A stretch of 38,082 nucleotides of DNA, taken from assembly GCA_937923945.1 (NCBI GenBank), contig CALDWC010000110.1:1-38082 (forward strand). Direction: 5' to 3'. The notes under the pieces are model-generated. The model was not told where the DNA came from, did not search any database, and saw only the letters and a list, made by a program, of their open reading frames with translations. This DNA comes from an uncultured Treponema sp. (GTDB lineage: Bacteria > Spirochaetota > Spirochaetia > Treponematales > Treponemataceae). Each line of letters starts with the position of its first letter. Positions within the stretch are counted from its first letter, which is position 1. Both the position numbers and the translations under genes were made by a program. Shown piece after piece: positions 1 to 7,044 of this stretch.

Positions 1-122
1 AATCAATTGTGCCGCCGTACTCTCATCACGCTTGATTTTTATGTGCTTTTACCGTACGCTTATCGTATATTACAAAGCGGTTTGCAACACCTCCCAATGC
101 AAAAACGAAAGAGCCTTTTGGA

Positions 123-168
123 GGCACTGATTAATTCAATCGAGAATTAAAATTGTCTTTCAAAAACT
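123..168 (+). repeat. Dispersed palindromic element, copy A (left part only)
   Basis: The block begins GGCACTGATTAATTCAATCG and continues to CAAAAACT, matching copies near 605, 30490 and 37977. The right-hand half of the hairpin (TTTTTAAAAGGCTACC) is missing, so this copy is truncated or decayed. It sits about 180 bp upstream of the tandem array. Confidence 0.75.
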
Positions 169-351
169 TAGGTTAGATTTTACCATCATACCAACCTTCC
201 TATTATATATAATTGTAACAAAAATTTTATTTATGTTAAGAGGTGAACCACGGAAATCAATTTTCATAATTAAAAAAATGCCGATAGATAAACGATGGCG
301 ACGCAAAGATATTTTTGATTATTTTGAAAAGTGCGCGGATTCTTGGAGACT

Positions 352-604
352 GCCACTGTATCGTACTTAAGAGAGGCGCTGTATAGCGCTTAAAAGAGGC
401 AGTGTATAGTACTTAAGAGTGCCACTGTATAGTGCTTAAGAGAGGCGCTGTATAGTACTTAAGAGAGGCACTGTATAGCGCTTTACCGTGTCGCTTTATA
501 GTACTTTAAACTGCCTCTGTATAGCGCCTTAAAGTGTCAGTGTATAGCCGGTAATACTGCCGCTTTATAGTACTTCACACTGTCGATGTATAGTGCTTAA
601 GAGA
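352..604 (+). repeat. Degenerate tandem array, 11 units of about 23 bp
   Basis: Eleven head-to-tail units share the core CTGTATAGTACTTAAGAGAG, starting near 352, 375, 399, 421, 445, 468, 490, 513, 536, 559 and 582. The site after TATA is AGTACT in four units and AGCGCT in two, with single-base variants elsewhere, so the two middle bases often change together and keep a palindrome. The last unit runs directly into palindromic element copy B (605), whose first bases resemble a unit start. Most units carry a TAA, so the array is not coding. There is no spacer/repeat alternation, so it is not a CRISPR array. Confidence 0.85.
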
Positions 605-680
605 GGCAGTGATTAATTCAATCGAGAATTGGGGTAGTCTTTCAAAAACTGATGTTTTAAAAAGACTACTTTTCAGTGCC
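605..680 (+). repeat. Dispersed palindromic element, copy B (full length)
   Basis: It begins GGCAGTGATTAATTCAATCG and ends CAGTGCC. An inner inverted repeat pairs GTAGTCTTTCAAAAAC with GTTTTAAAAAGACTAC (14 of 16 positions), and the outer GGCAGTG/CAGTGCC ends are nearly complementary, giving a nested hairpin of about 76 nt. It is fused to the end of the tandem array. Confidence 0.75.
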
Positions 681-886
681 AAGCCTTTTAATCAACCTTT
701 CCTTACGTTGACAAAATTAAGTTTCATACGCTCCGTTTTCCGGCTACTGGTAGCTTACTTATGGTAGTTCAATACCGCTGAAATATAATTTGACATAGTT
801 ATAAATGAGCGTTTACTTTCACTTTCGTTTTAGGGATTTTATCTAAAAATTTCGATATATTTTTTGCATAATTTTGTTAATTATAC

Positions 887-914
887 TTGACATTATTTTA
901 AGTTTTGCTATACT
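887..914 (+). promoter_or_regulatory. Sigma-70-type promoter for the LRR lipoprotein
   Basis: TTGACA (887-892) and TATACT (909-914) are separated by 16 bp. The predicted start of transcription is near 920, which gives an unusually long leader of about 190 nt before the ATG at 1108. A perfect inverted repeat begins 13 bp after the -10 box. Confidence 0.75.
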
Positions 915-926
915 AATAACCGCTTT

Positions 927-960
927 CCACATTATGTAAACATAAGTTTACATAATGTGG
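927..960. promoter_or_regulatory. Perfect 15-bp inverted repeat just after the promoter (operator or leader hairpin)
   Basis: CCACATTATGTAAAC (927-941) and GTTTACATAATGTGG (946-960) are exact reverse complements around a 4-nt ATAA loop. It lies just downstream of the predicted transcription start. It could be a dimeric repressor operator or the first hairpin of the mRNA leader. No T-run follows, so it is not a classical terminator. Confidence 0.7.
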
Positions 961-1107
961 AGATCTTTGTGTTTTATATGGGGTATGGTTTATGCAAAAC
1001 GAGGCGTTTGGCGCTTCGTGCTGCTTTAGAGGCTATATGCATGGGTTATCTCAATAATAAGGCGCAAAACTACTAAAATTTACTTTTTCGAATAGGAGGA
1101 AAAAGTT

Positions 1108-2898
1108 ATGAAAATACTAAAAAGTATTAGATTGGTTTTGCTCACCGCTTTTATGGCGGGAGCATTTATATTTACTGTTTCGTGTAAGGCCCAAGTCTCA
1201 TCAACCCCATCCGGCTCGGAAAAAGAAATTACTATCACGAAAAAACCAAAGAACTATGCACAGGTGAAGTTTTCCGAGCTTAAAGCATATTTGGAAAATA
1301 CCGCTCAAAATACTGAAGGTGCAAAAGAAAACTGCATTGAAATTAGCGATTTAACGGAAGATGATTTAAAAATTCCGTCTTATAGTGAGAGGAGTTTGGC
1401 AAAAATTATTGAAAAATCCGGCAAAAAAATTGAACTAAAGCTGAGCGGTGATGCCATCACCGATGAAAATATGCCGACCTTTTTGAATTGTAAAGAAACC
1501 CTTAAAAGCATAGATATATCCGAATGTCCTAATCTTAAAAATATTAAAGAAAGTGCTTTTGAAGGCTGTTGGGAGCTTGAAAGTTTTAAGGCGAGTCCGG
1601 ATCTTGAATCTATTGGAAAAAAAGCCTTTCAGGGATGTCTTAATTTGAAAACTATAGACCTTTCTCAATATCCTAATCTTACGACGATTTCACCGTATGC
1701 ATTTTATCAGAGCAGTTATCTGGAAACGGTTAATTTGAACGGCTGCAGCAAACTTAAAACTATCGGTGAGGGAGCCTTTGATAAATGTACAAGGCTTAAA
1801 ATTATTGATCTATCAGGCTGTAAAAATCTTAAAAAAATCGGACAAATTGCTTTCAATGAATGTACAGATCTTAAAAACATAGACTTATCTAAGTGTGCTG
1901 AGCTTGAGTTTATCGGTAAAGGGGCTTTTGCCAAATGTACTCAGCTTACGCAAGCCAATCTTTCAGACTTAACAAAGCTCAAGACGCTTGGCTCAATAGA
2001 AGATTACGACTTTGGTTTTGGACTTTTTGAAGCGTGCCGCAATCTAAGTGAAATAAAATTGGATGGCTGCACTGCACTCGAAGAAATTTGCGAAAAAGCT
2101 TTCTATGCTTGTGAAAATCTTAAAACACTTGACTTATCTTCATGTAGCAATCTTAAAAAACTTGGGCTTCCGTATAACGTCCCCGGTAAAATTAACGGAG
2201 TTTTTGAAGCGTGCAGTAATCTAAGTGAAATAAAATTGGACGGAGCTTCTTTAGAAGAAGTTTGCGAAAAGGCTTTCAAGGATTGTAAAATGCTCAGCGC
2301 AATAGATTTATCAACGAGCAGTAAACTTAGTAAAATTGAAAAAAATATGTTTGAAAACTGCGAAAAGATCGAAAGAATTACGCTTCCAGATACTATTACT
2401 GAAATTGGAGGCTCTGCTTTTCAAAATTGTGTTGCACTGAAAAATATCGACCTATCAAAATTAGCGCTCACCTCCATTGGAGGACAGGCCTTTTACGGAT
2501 GTGAAAGTATTGAAACTATCGATTTATCGAAATCAATAGATCTTACAAATCTTGGAGGCTATGCTCCTTTTTATGCTTGCACGAGTCTAAAAAGTATAGA
2601 TTTATCAAACTGTACTAAACTTAACCTTATTGGGGCATCAGGCTTTTATAGATGTGAGAACCTTGAATCGCTCGATTTAGCTCATTGTAAGAATTTGAAA
2701 GAAATTAAAAGTGATACTTTTGTTGATTGTGAAAATCTCACCGTAAGACTACCTGATAGCATTACTGAAATAGCGAAAGGTGCTTTTGGAGATCCTAACG
2801 GAAATTGTAAAAAAGTTCTTGTTCCAAATGACAATATTAAAGCTTTGGTACTGGCTGCAAAATATCCTAAAGAAAACATAGAGCCATACAGCGAGTAA
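1108..2898 (+). CDS. BspA-type leucine-rich-repeat lipoprotein
   Basis: A predicted surface lipoprotein of 596 residues. The N-terminus is a basic, hydrophobic signal sequence ending in a lipobox (FTVSC, lipidated Cys26). From about residue 120 to 575 there are roughly 17 leucine-rich repeats of the BspA/TpLRR class, each about 23-26 residues with the pattern LxxIDLSxCxxLxxIgxxAFxxC. Proteins of this family in oral bacteria are known as surface adhesins or fibronectin/fibrinogen binders, but the ligand here cannot be read from sequence. The start is secure: AGGAGG (1094-1099) lies 8 nt before the ATG. It is a single-gene transcript with its own promoter (887-914). Several repeats are near-duplicates at DNA level (for example 2025-2075 and 2200-2245), so copy-number variation by recombination is plausible. 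Confidence 0.9.
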   Translation: MKILKSIRLVLLTAFMAGAFIFTVSCKAQVSSTPSGSEKEITITKKPKNYAQVKFSELKAYLENTAQNTEGAKENCIEISDLTEDDLKIPSYSERSLAKIIEKSGKKIELKLSGDAITDENMPTFLNCKETLKSIDISECPNLKNIKESAFEGCWELESFKASPDLESIGKKAFQGCLNLKTIDLSQYPNLTTISPYAFYQSSYLETVNLNGCSKLKTIGEGAFDKCTRLKIIDLSGCKNLKKIGQIAFNECTDLKNIDLSKCAELEFIGKGAFAKCTQLTQANLSDLTKLKTLGSIEDYDFGFGLFEACRNLSEIKLDGCTALEEICEKAFYACENLKTLDLSSCSNLKKLGLPYNVPGKINGVFEACSNLSEIKLDGASLEEVCEKAFKDCKMLSAIDLSTSSKLSKIEKNMFENCEKIERITLPDTITEIGGSAFQNCVALKNIDLSKLALTSIGGQAFYGCESIETIDLSKSIDLTNLGGYAPFYACTSLKSIDLSNCTKLNLIGASGFYRCENLESLDLAHCKNLKEIKSDTFVDCENLTVRLPDSITEIAKGAFGDPNGNCKKVLVPNDNIKALVLAAKYPKENIEPYSE

Positions 2899-2953
2899 AA
2901 ATTTCAAAATTCCGGCTTATCACGTTAAAAAAACAATCTCAGATAAGAAGGAG

Positions 2954-2989
2954 GGTACTGATTAATTCTCGATTGAATTAATCAGTACC
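2954..2989 (-). repeat. Short palindromic copy C of the dispersed element
   Basis: GGTACTGATTAATTC (2954-2968) and GAATTAATCAGTACC (2975-2989) are perfect 15-bp inverted arms around TCGATT. Read on the minus strand it matches the outer segment of the long elements (GATTAATTCAATCGAGAATT). It follows the LRR gene by 55 bp and could act as a 3' stabilising hairpin. No T-run follows either arm. Confidence 0.75.
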
Positions 2990-3072
2990 TCCGAAAGCCT
3001 CAGCAGCGCCGCAGATCTTTTGCGTATTTATAATTCGCCGCTTCGCTTTGATATATAGCGCAAGTTTTGGTT

Positions 3073-3310
3073 CGGCAGTTTTGTCGCCATGCTTCACGAC
3101 CGGCATCCCGTATAAAATTTTTTTGACTACCGAGGAGCTCAACTATCTTCGTAAATCGGTTCAAAATCGCTCGCGCCGTGACCGCAAACGGGACAGATAT
3201 AATCACTCGGGAGATCAGCTCCCTCATAGATATAACCGCAAATCTTACATCGCCACCCTTTAATTTTTTTACCCGTATCGACCTTCGTTTGCGGTTTTAT
3301 GCTGCTATGA
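3073..3310. repeat. Direct repeat, left copy (about 238 bp)
   Basis: This block is nearly identical (about four differences, one a 1-bp indel in a T-run) to 5380-5615, in the same orientation. The right copy is the natural 3' end of the flavin reductase-rubredoxin gene. This left copy is therefore the duplicated fragment. The pair brackets the ABC exporter gene. Confidence 0.9.
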
Positions 3311-3315
3311 ACCAT
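3139..3315 (-). pseudogene. Detached rubredoxin-domain ORF, duplicated 3' fragment of the flavin reductase-rubredoxin gene
   Basis: The duplicated 3' end keeps an open frame of 58 codons. It starts at an ATG formed at the duplication junction (MVHSSIKPQ...) and contains a complete rubredoxin domain with both CxxC pairs (WRCKICGY and CPVCGHG) and the original C-terminus. No Shine-Dalgarno sequence is visible before this ATG and the flavin-reductase domain is missing, so it is most likely a gene fragment. A small functional rubredoxin cannot be ruled out, since the domain is intact. The identity of the domain is certain; its expression is unknown. Confidence 0.7.
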
Positions 3316-3349
3316 TTCTATTGCGTCTTAACAGAAAAATAAAAATCAC

Positions 3350-3378
3350 TTGACTAAAAATATTACTTGTAGTATTAT
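3350..3378 (+). promoter_or_regulatory. Strong sigma-70-type promoter before the micro-ORF and ABC exporter
   Basis: TTGACT (3350-3355) and TATTAT (3373-3378) are spaced 17 bp apart. The predicted transcription start (about 3384-3387) is only a few bases before the ATG at 3388, so a transcript from here would be leaderless or nearly so for the micro-ORF. It begins just outside the left direct repeat. Confidence 0.65.
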
Positions 3379-3387
3379 TTTGACGAT

Positions 3388-3513
3388 ATGGCTGAATTGC
3401 TGTTAAAAGGACTGCCGTGTTTTAGCGTAATACGGAATCATAATAAAGCATCTCCTAATCCGTTAACCTGCTTTATAGAACATAAAAATTTTTGCAAAGC
3501 AAAACACCCATGA
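3388..3513 (+). CDS. 41-residue Cys-containing micro-ORF overlapping the ABC exporter start
   Basis: An open frame of 41 codons begins MAELLLKGLPCFSV and ends FCKAKHP, with cysteines at 11, 28 and 36. Its TGA overlaps the exporter ATG (ATGA, 3510-3513), the classic arrangement for translational coupling. It has no Shine-Dalgarno sequence, but it lies right after the predicted transcription start. It could be a leader peptide whose translation opens the exporter start, a precursor of an exported peptide, or a decayed gene remnant. I recognise no family and see no double-glycine or lasso/lanthipeptide leader motif. The call rests on position, promoter and overlap only. Confidence 0.35.
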   Translation: MAELLLKGLPCFSVIRNHNKASPNPLTCFIEHKNFCKAKHP

Positions 3514-5156
3514 AACTTTTTTTTCAATTCTTTTTGCAAACAGTGAAAAAGAATAAGTTGCTGTATTTTTTAATTTATTTTTTTTCGCTGGTCATCATCG
3601 GTATAAAAATTACATTGCCGCTTTTTTATAAAGTGATTGTTGACCGTGTAAGTGCTGATGACGGTGTAAAAAACTTTTTTCCGCTGATTTTGTGGTATGT
3701 CTTGTTTTTATTTGTTTCAAATATTATCAATGTGCTGTGGTATGAAACAATGAACATTGCCGGCGTTATATTTTTGCGCCAAATGCGGAATCGGCTTTTT
3801 GAAAAAATAATACATGTGCCTTTTGAAAAAACGGTGGAACTCGGACGCGAACGGATAAAAAATATTTTATTTTCCGATGTGATGCAAATGTTTTCATCGC
3901 TTACCGTTTTCAGTGTACAGTTTATTGCAAATGTGTTTGTTTTGCTTATCGGCATTATTATTGCATTTGTAGTAAACATCGGACTGGGTTTTGCTTTTTC
4001 CGCTTTTGCGGTAATCGGCTTTATGCTGAGCTTTTTTTCACGGAAAATTATTAAACGGCAATCGAAAAAAGTAAACACGGAATTAAAAGCGCAAAATGCG
4101 GTAACCAATTCTTTTGTCGATTCGCTTGAATTATTTAAAACGCACGACTTGGATTCGTATATTACGGAAAAGCACTCGTTTCTCATGGAGCGTTTTTTGA
4201 AAACGATTTTAAAAGCGGACGGCATACAAGTGTTTTTCAAAAATCTCACGGTAAATATTAACTCTCTTTTTACACTGCTTTCGATTTGCATTCTTTTGAT
4301 TTTTAAGCGTAACAGCTCCGTCGGAGACGTTTTGTTTTTATCGTTCATTGCACAATTTTTAATTTCCGTCAGTGCCGAAACCGAAGCCTACATTTCGCAA
4401 ATCTATGCCATGCTTCCCGCTTTTGAAAATGTCAATGAGATTTTGGAACTTCCGGAAGTGATCTGCGGAAACAAAAAGTGGGACGGTTTGAAAAGCATTT
4501 CGTTCGAATCCGTTTCTTTTGCGTACGAAAGCGCTGACGCTGAAAACGATAAAATCCTGCAGGATTTGAACCTTCAATTTTGTGTAGGCGACCGCATCAA
4601 AGTAGTCGGAGAAAACGGCAGCGGAAAAACCACGTTTATTAAAATGCTTTCAGGTCTTCTCCAACCAAGTCAGGGAAAAATAAAAATAAACGGCGAAGAT
4701 TTTTGCAATTTTGATCGTGCGTTTTTAAAACAAAAAATTTTATATGTCAGCCAAGATGAAACAATTTTAAATGAAAGTATCTTAGATTATTTTAAAGCAA
4801 TGGGGATTCATTTTTCAAAAGAAGAGCTTGCGGAAAAGTTGGCACTCTGGAATTTTAAAATGCAGAATGCTGCAAATATTGATGATATGCATTTTACGGA
4901 TAATGCAAAAAATCTTTCAGGTGGAATGCGTAAAAAAATTTTAGCAATTAAACTTTTTGAAAAAATAAAAGAAGCCGACATTATTATCGTTGACGAAATT
5001 TGCGCAGGCTTGGATACCGGATCCGAAAAGCAATTTTATGACTTCCGTGAAAAATATTTTTCCGGCAAAAGCGATAAAATCTATTTTGAAATCAGCCACA
5101 ACGCCGCGGACAATAAATTTTTTACCCGAAAAATCGAGTTCAGTAAAAGGCGATAG
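3510..5156 (+). CDS. ABC exporter half-transporter (fused membrane and ATPase domains)
   Basis: A type IV (ABC-exporter fold) half-transporter of 548 residues, expected to work as a homodimer in the inner membrane. About six membrane segments fill the first ~310 residues and the nucleotide-binding domain the rest. Counted from the upstream TTG at 3492, Walker A (GENGSGKTT) is at ~373-381, the signature LSGGM at 475, Walker B (IIIVDE) ends at D501/E502, and the H-loop histidine is 536, so the ATPase looks intact. There is no N-terminal C39 peptidase domain. I choose the ATG at 3510 because it overlaps the stop of the micro-ORF. The TTG at 3492 is in frame but neither start has a good ribosome binding site. 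Substrate is unknown; peptide or lipid export is typical. The gene sits between 236-bp direct repeats, which suggests recent insertion. Confidence 0.85.
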   Translation: MKLFFQFFLQTVKKNKLLYFLIYFFSLVIIGIKITLPLFYKVIVDRVSADDGVKNFFPLILWYVLFLFVSNIINVLWYETMNIAGVIFLRQMRNRLFEKIIHVPFEKTVELGRERIKNILFSDVMQMFSSLTVFSVQFIANVFVLLIGIIIAFVVNIGLGFAFSAFAVIGFMLSFFSRKIIKRQSKKVNTELKAQNAVTNSFVDSLELFKTHDLDSYITEKHSFLMERFLKTILKADGIQVFFKNLTVNINSLFTLLSICILLIFKRNSSVGDVLFLSFIAQFLISVSAETEAYISQIYAMLPAFENVNEILELPEVICGNKKWDGLKSISFESVSFAYESADAENDKILQDLNLQFCVGDRIKVVGENGSGKTTFIKMLSGLLQPSQGKIKINGEDFCNFDRAFLKQKILYVSQDETILNESILDYFKAMGIHFSKEELAEKLALWNFKMQNAANIDDMHFTDNAKNLSGGMRKKILAIKLFEKIKEADIIIVDEICAGLDTGSEKQFYDFREKYFSGKSDKIYFEISHNAADNKFFTRKIEFSKRR

Positions 5157-5191
5157 AGGTTTGGGCGCGGGGGGGTATCACTCATCCTTAC

Positions 5192-5380
5192 CTACCCCGT
5201 CAACGCCGTCTCATCCTCTTCCTTGTAATATTGTGCTTGGGCGTTCCACAACTCATAGTATTTGCTACATTGGTCAGCAACCAATTTCTGATGAGAGCCG
5301 AACTACGCAATGCTGCCTTTATCGAAGACCGCTATTTGGCTGCAAAATTTACATGACGAAAGCCGGTGTGAAATGTACAC
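5192..5380 (-). pseudogene. Relic C-terminal tail of a second ABC exporter
   Basis: Read on the minus strand, this 63-codon stretch gives the end of an ABC-exporter ATPase: the H-loop YISHRLSS, then IAVFDKGSIA, a stop codon (TAG, 5303-5305), then FGSHQKLVADQCSKYYELW and a normal-looking acidic tail ending at TAG (5192-5194). The pattern D/G-I-x-x-x-G-SH-x-x-L-x-x-x-x-x-Y-x-x-L-W is typical of this family. The in-frame stop replaces what is probably a Gln codon. Everything upstream of the H-loop is absent, because the frame meets the edge of the right direct repeat at 5380. It differs in sequence from the intact exporter next to it. Confidence 0.75.
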
Positions 5381-5615
5381 GGCAGTTTTGTCGCCATGCT
5401 TCACCACCGGCATCCCGTATAAAATTTTTTGACTACCAAGGAGCTCAACTATCTTCGTAAATCGGTTCAAAATCGCTCGCGCCGTGACCGCAAACGGGAC
5501 AGATATAATCACTCGGGAGATCAGCTCCCTCATAGATATAACCGCAAATCTTACATCGCCACCCTTTAATTTTTTTACCCGTATCGACCTTCGTTTGCGG
5601 TTTTATGCTGCTATG
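5380..5615. repeat. Direct repeat, right copy (about 236 bp)
   Basis: This is the parental copy of the block at 3073-3310. Its right part is the 3' end of the intact flavin reductase-rubredoxin gene. Identity stops sharply at 5380, where the relic ABC tail begins, and at 5615 inside the gene. Confidence 0.9.
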
Positions 5616-6065
5616 ATAGTAAGCGTAGGTTATCGGTTCGTTTTTGCTCGTCACAAATGCATCAACCAGCTCAGCGATAAAAAGCGTATGAGTGCCTAAA
5701 TCTTCGAAATGAATCACTTTGCCTGATAAAACCGCCGACACCTCGCGTGTAATATACGGACAACCGTTTTTGTCGAGCTTATAATCAAAAGATGCAAACT
5801 TGTTTACATCGTGACCGCTTTGATACCCGAAGTGTGAGATTGTATCGAGCGTGCAGGTATTATCCAAAATCGAAAGGGCAAAAACACCGCTTTGCTTGAT
5901 ACAATCGCAGGTATAGTTTTTGTTGAGAACGGAAATTGCAAGCCGCGTCGGATTGTTTGCGACTTCCATACAAGTGTTGGTGATGCAGGCATTAATCTTT
6001 GCACCGTTTTTTGAACCCAACACGAACACTCCATATTGAAGATTAAATAATGCTGTTGTATCCAT
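5445..6065 (-). CDS. Flavin reductase-rubredoxin fusion (high-molecular-weight rubredoxin type)
   Basis: A 206-residue cytoplasmic redox protein. Residues ~1-150 form a flavin reductase-like FMN-binding domain (short-chain, split-barrel type, beginning LFNLQYGVFVLGSKNG). Residues 169-206 form a rubredoxin domain with iron ligands C171, C174, C189 and C192. In anaerobes, fusions of this kind (Moorella Hrb) pass electrons from NAD(P)H to oxygen- or NO-reducing flavodiiron proteins. That partner is not in this window. The ATG at 6065 is preceded by GAGGA (6070-6074). The gene is divergent from a small rubredoxin gene starting at 6236, which suggests a shared oxidative-stress function. Its last ~170 bp are duplicated at 3073-3310. 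Confidence 0.9.
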   Translation of the reverse strand: MDTTALFNLQYGVFVLGSKNGAKINACITNTCMEVANNPTRLAISVLNKNYTCDCIKQSGVFALSILDNTCTLDTISHFGYQSGHDVNKFASFDYKLDKNGCPYITREVSAVLSGKVIHFEDLGTHTLFIAELVDAFVTSKNEPITYAYYHSSIKPQTKVDTGKKIKGWRCKICGYIYEGADLPSDYICPVCGHGASDFEPIYEDS

Positions 6066-6235
6066 ACATTCCTCAGATTTTTTAAAGTATGCCGTTAAAA
6101 GATATTAAACCTTTAATCAGCATTCCGTTGAGTATATCATAATTTTAAAACAAATTCCAGTGTTGCCCCATTTTTATAAAATCACCTCTTGAAAAAAAAA
6201 CGTATATATCGATAATAAGGATTAGGGAGTTTATA

Positions 6236-6397
6236 ATGTCAAAATTTGTATGTGACCTATGTGGATATGTGTATGACCCGAGTGAAGGGGTTCCTGATAA
6301 AGGCGTTGCCGCCGGCACTGATTTTTCGGCTCTTCCTGCTGACTGGAAATGCCCTATGTGTGAAGGGGCAAAAGCTCAATTTTACGAAGTAAAATAA
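6236..6397 (+). CDS. Rubredoxin
   Basis: A 53-residue classical rubredoxin, a one-iron electron carrier of the cytoplasm. Iron ligands are in FVCDLCGY (C6, C9) and WKCPMC (C39, C42), with the usual aromatic core (YVYDPSEG, FSALPADW). The length is standard for the family. GGGAG (6225-6229) lies 6 nt before the ATG. It is transcribed divergently from the flavin reductase-rubredoxin gene across a ~170-bp gap, a context that fits a role in oxygen or peroxide detoxification. Confidence 0.95.
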   Translation: MSKFVCDLCGYVYDPSEGVPDKGVAAGTDFSALPADWKCPMCEGAKAQFYEVK

Positions 6398-6471
6398 TGC
6401 AGCATGCCGCACGCTGCCGATAACCGTATCAAAACATACGCTTTTATGCCGGTTCAATACGATCGAGCAGT

Positions 6472-7044
6472 GTGCAAACCGGTAACACAAAAGCAACAAC
6501 CACACAAATGTTTCTTTTTTTCGGTAATCGAAACAGTTTTTTAAAACGGATATTGTTTCGAGTGGGTATAATTACTCTGTGTATCATAGCTTGCTTTGCC
6601 CTTTTTTTTGAGGTAAAAACGGTCAGCGGCGTTTCAATGTATCCTGCAATACGCGACGGGGAACGGATACTCATTTTTAAGTTCGCCTACGGCTTAAAAC
6701 TTCCTTTTGTTGAATCGTACGTCCTACGATGGACGGTTCCTCAAAAAGGCGATACGGTTATATTCCGCATTGACGGGAGAACGGTTATTAAACGGGTCTA
6801 TGCAGTTGCCGGTGAAAAAATTCCCTATATGGATGATGCGGGCAAAAAATATCTTACCGTTAGTTCCGAACAAATTGCTTTAACAAGCGAAGAATTTCGT
6901 ACTCTATGCGGCAACGGGAGTAAAGCTGAAGTACCTGCAAATATGTTTTTGGCACTCGGTGATAATTTTGCGTTTTCGGAAGATTCAAGACACTATGGCT
7001 TTGTTTCCTATGAAAGCGTTTTTGGTAAAGTTGTATGCAAATAA
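6472..7044 (+). CDS. lepB: Signal peptidase I (S26 family)
   Basis: Cleaves signal peptides from secreted preproteins at the outer face of the inner membrane. The protein has 190 residues, with one N-terminal membrane segment (~28-47). It is followed by the catalytic serine box SGVSMYP (Ser55), the general-base lysine box VIKRVYAVAGE (Lys107) and the family motif GDNFAFSEDSRHYG near the C-terminus. The GTG at 6472 is used here; an in-frame ATG at 6508 would shorten the protein by 12 residues and still keep the membrane anchor. Neither start has a strong ribosome binding site. The 3' end overlaps the next gene by 10 bp, so the two are probably translated from one mRNA. Other signal peptidases may exist elsewhere in the genome. 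Confidence 0.9.
   Translation: MQTGNTKATTTQMFLFFGNRNSFLKRILFRVGIITLCIIACFALFFEVKTVSGVSMYPAIRDGERILIFKFAYGLKLPFVESYVLRWTVPQKGDTVIFRIDGRTVIKRVYAVAGEKIPYMDDAGKKYLTVSSEQIALTSEEFRTLCGNGSKAEVPANMFLALGDNFAFSEDSRHYGFVSYESVFGKVVCK

Larger units (their letters stand above)
1..1107. other. Long non-coding region upstream of the LRR lipoprotein gene
   Basis: I see no convincing gene in this stretch. It holds two copies of a dispersed palindromic element (near 123 and 605), a degenerate tandem array between them (352-604), a sigma-70-type promoter (887-914) and a perfect inverted repeat (927-960). The rest is A/T-rich DNA without recognisable coding or RNA structure. A 45-codon open frame at 233-370 has no ribosome binding site and runs into the repeats, so I do not call it. 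Confidence 0.7.

Noticed and set aside
233..370. 45-codon open frame before the tandem array
   Set aside because: No ribosome binding site, no recognisable domain, and its end lies inside the repeat array.
352..604. Possible CRISPR array
   Set aside because: The units follow each other without unique spacers, vary throughout, and no cas gene is present in the window.
3000..3227. Open frame on the minus strand over the left direct repeat (MRELISRVII...)
   Set aside because: It is an alternative frame of the duplicated rubredoxin segment; the same frame also appears over the parental copy.
3626..4348. Long antisense frame of 240 codons inside the ABC exporter
   Set aside because: It is a shadow of the exporter gene, with no family similarity and no start signals.
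5169..5175. Run of seven G as a phase-variation switch
   Set aside because: It lies after the exporter stop codon and outside any recognised coding frame, so slippage would not change a protein.
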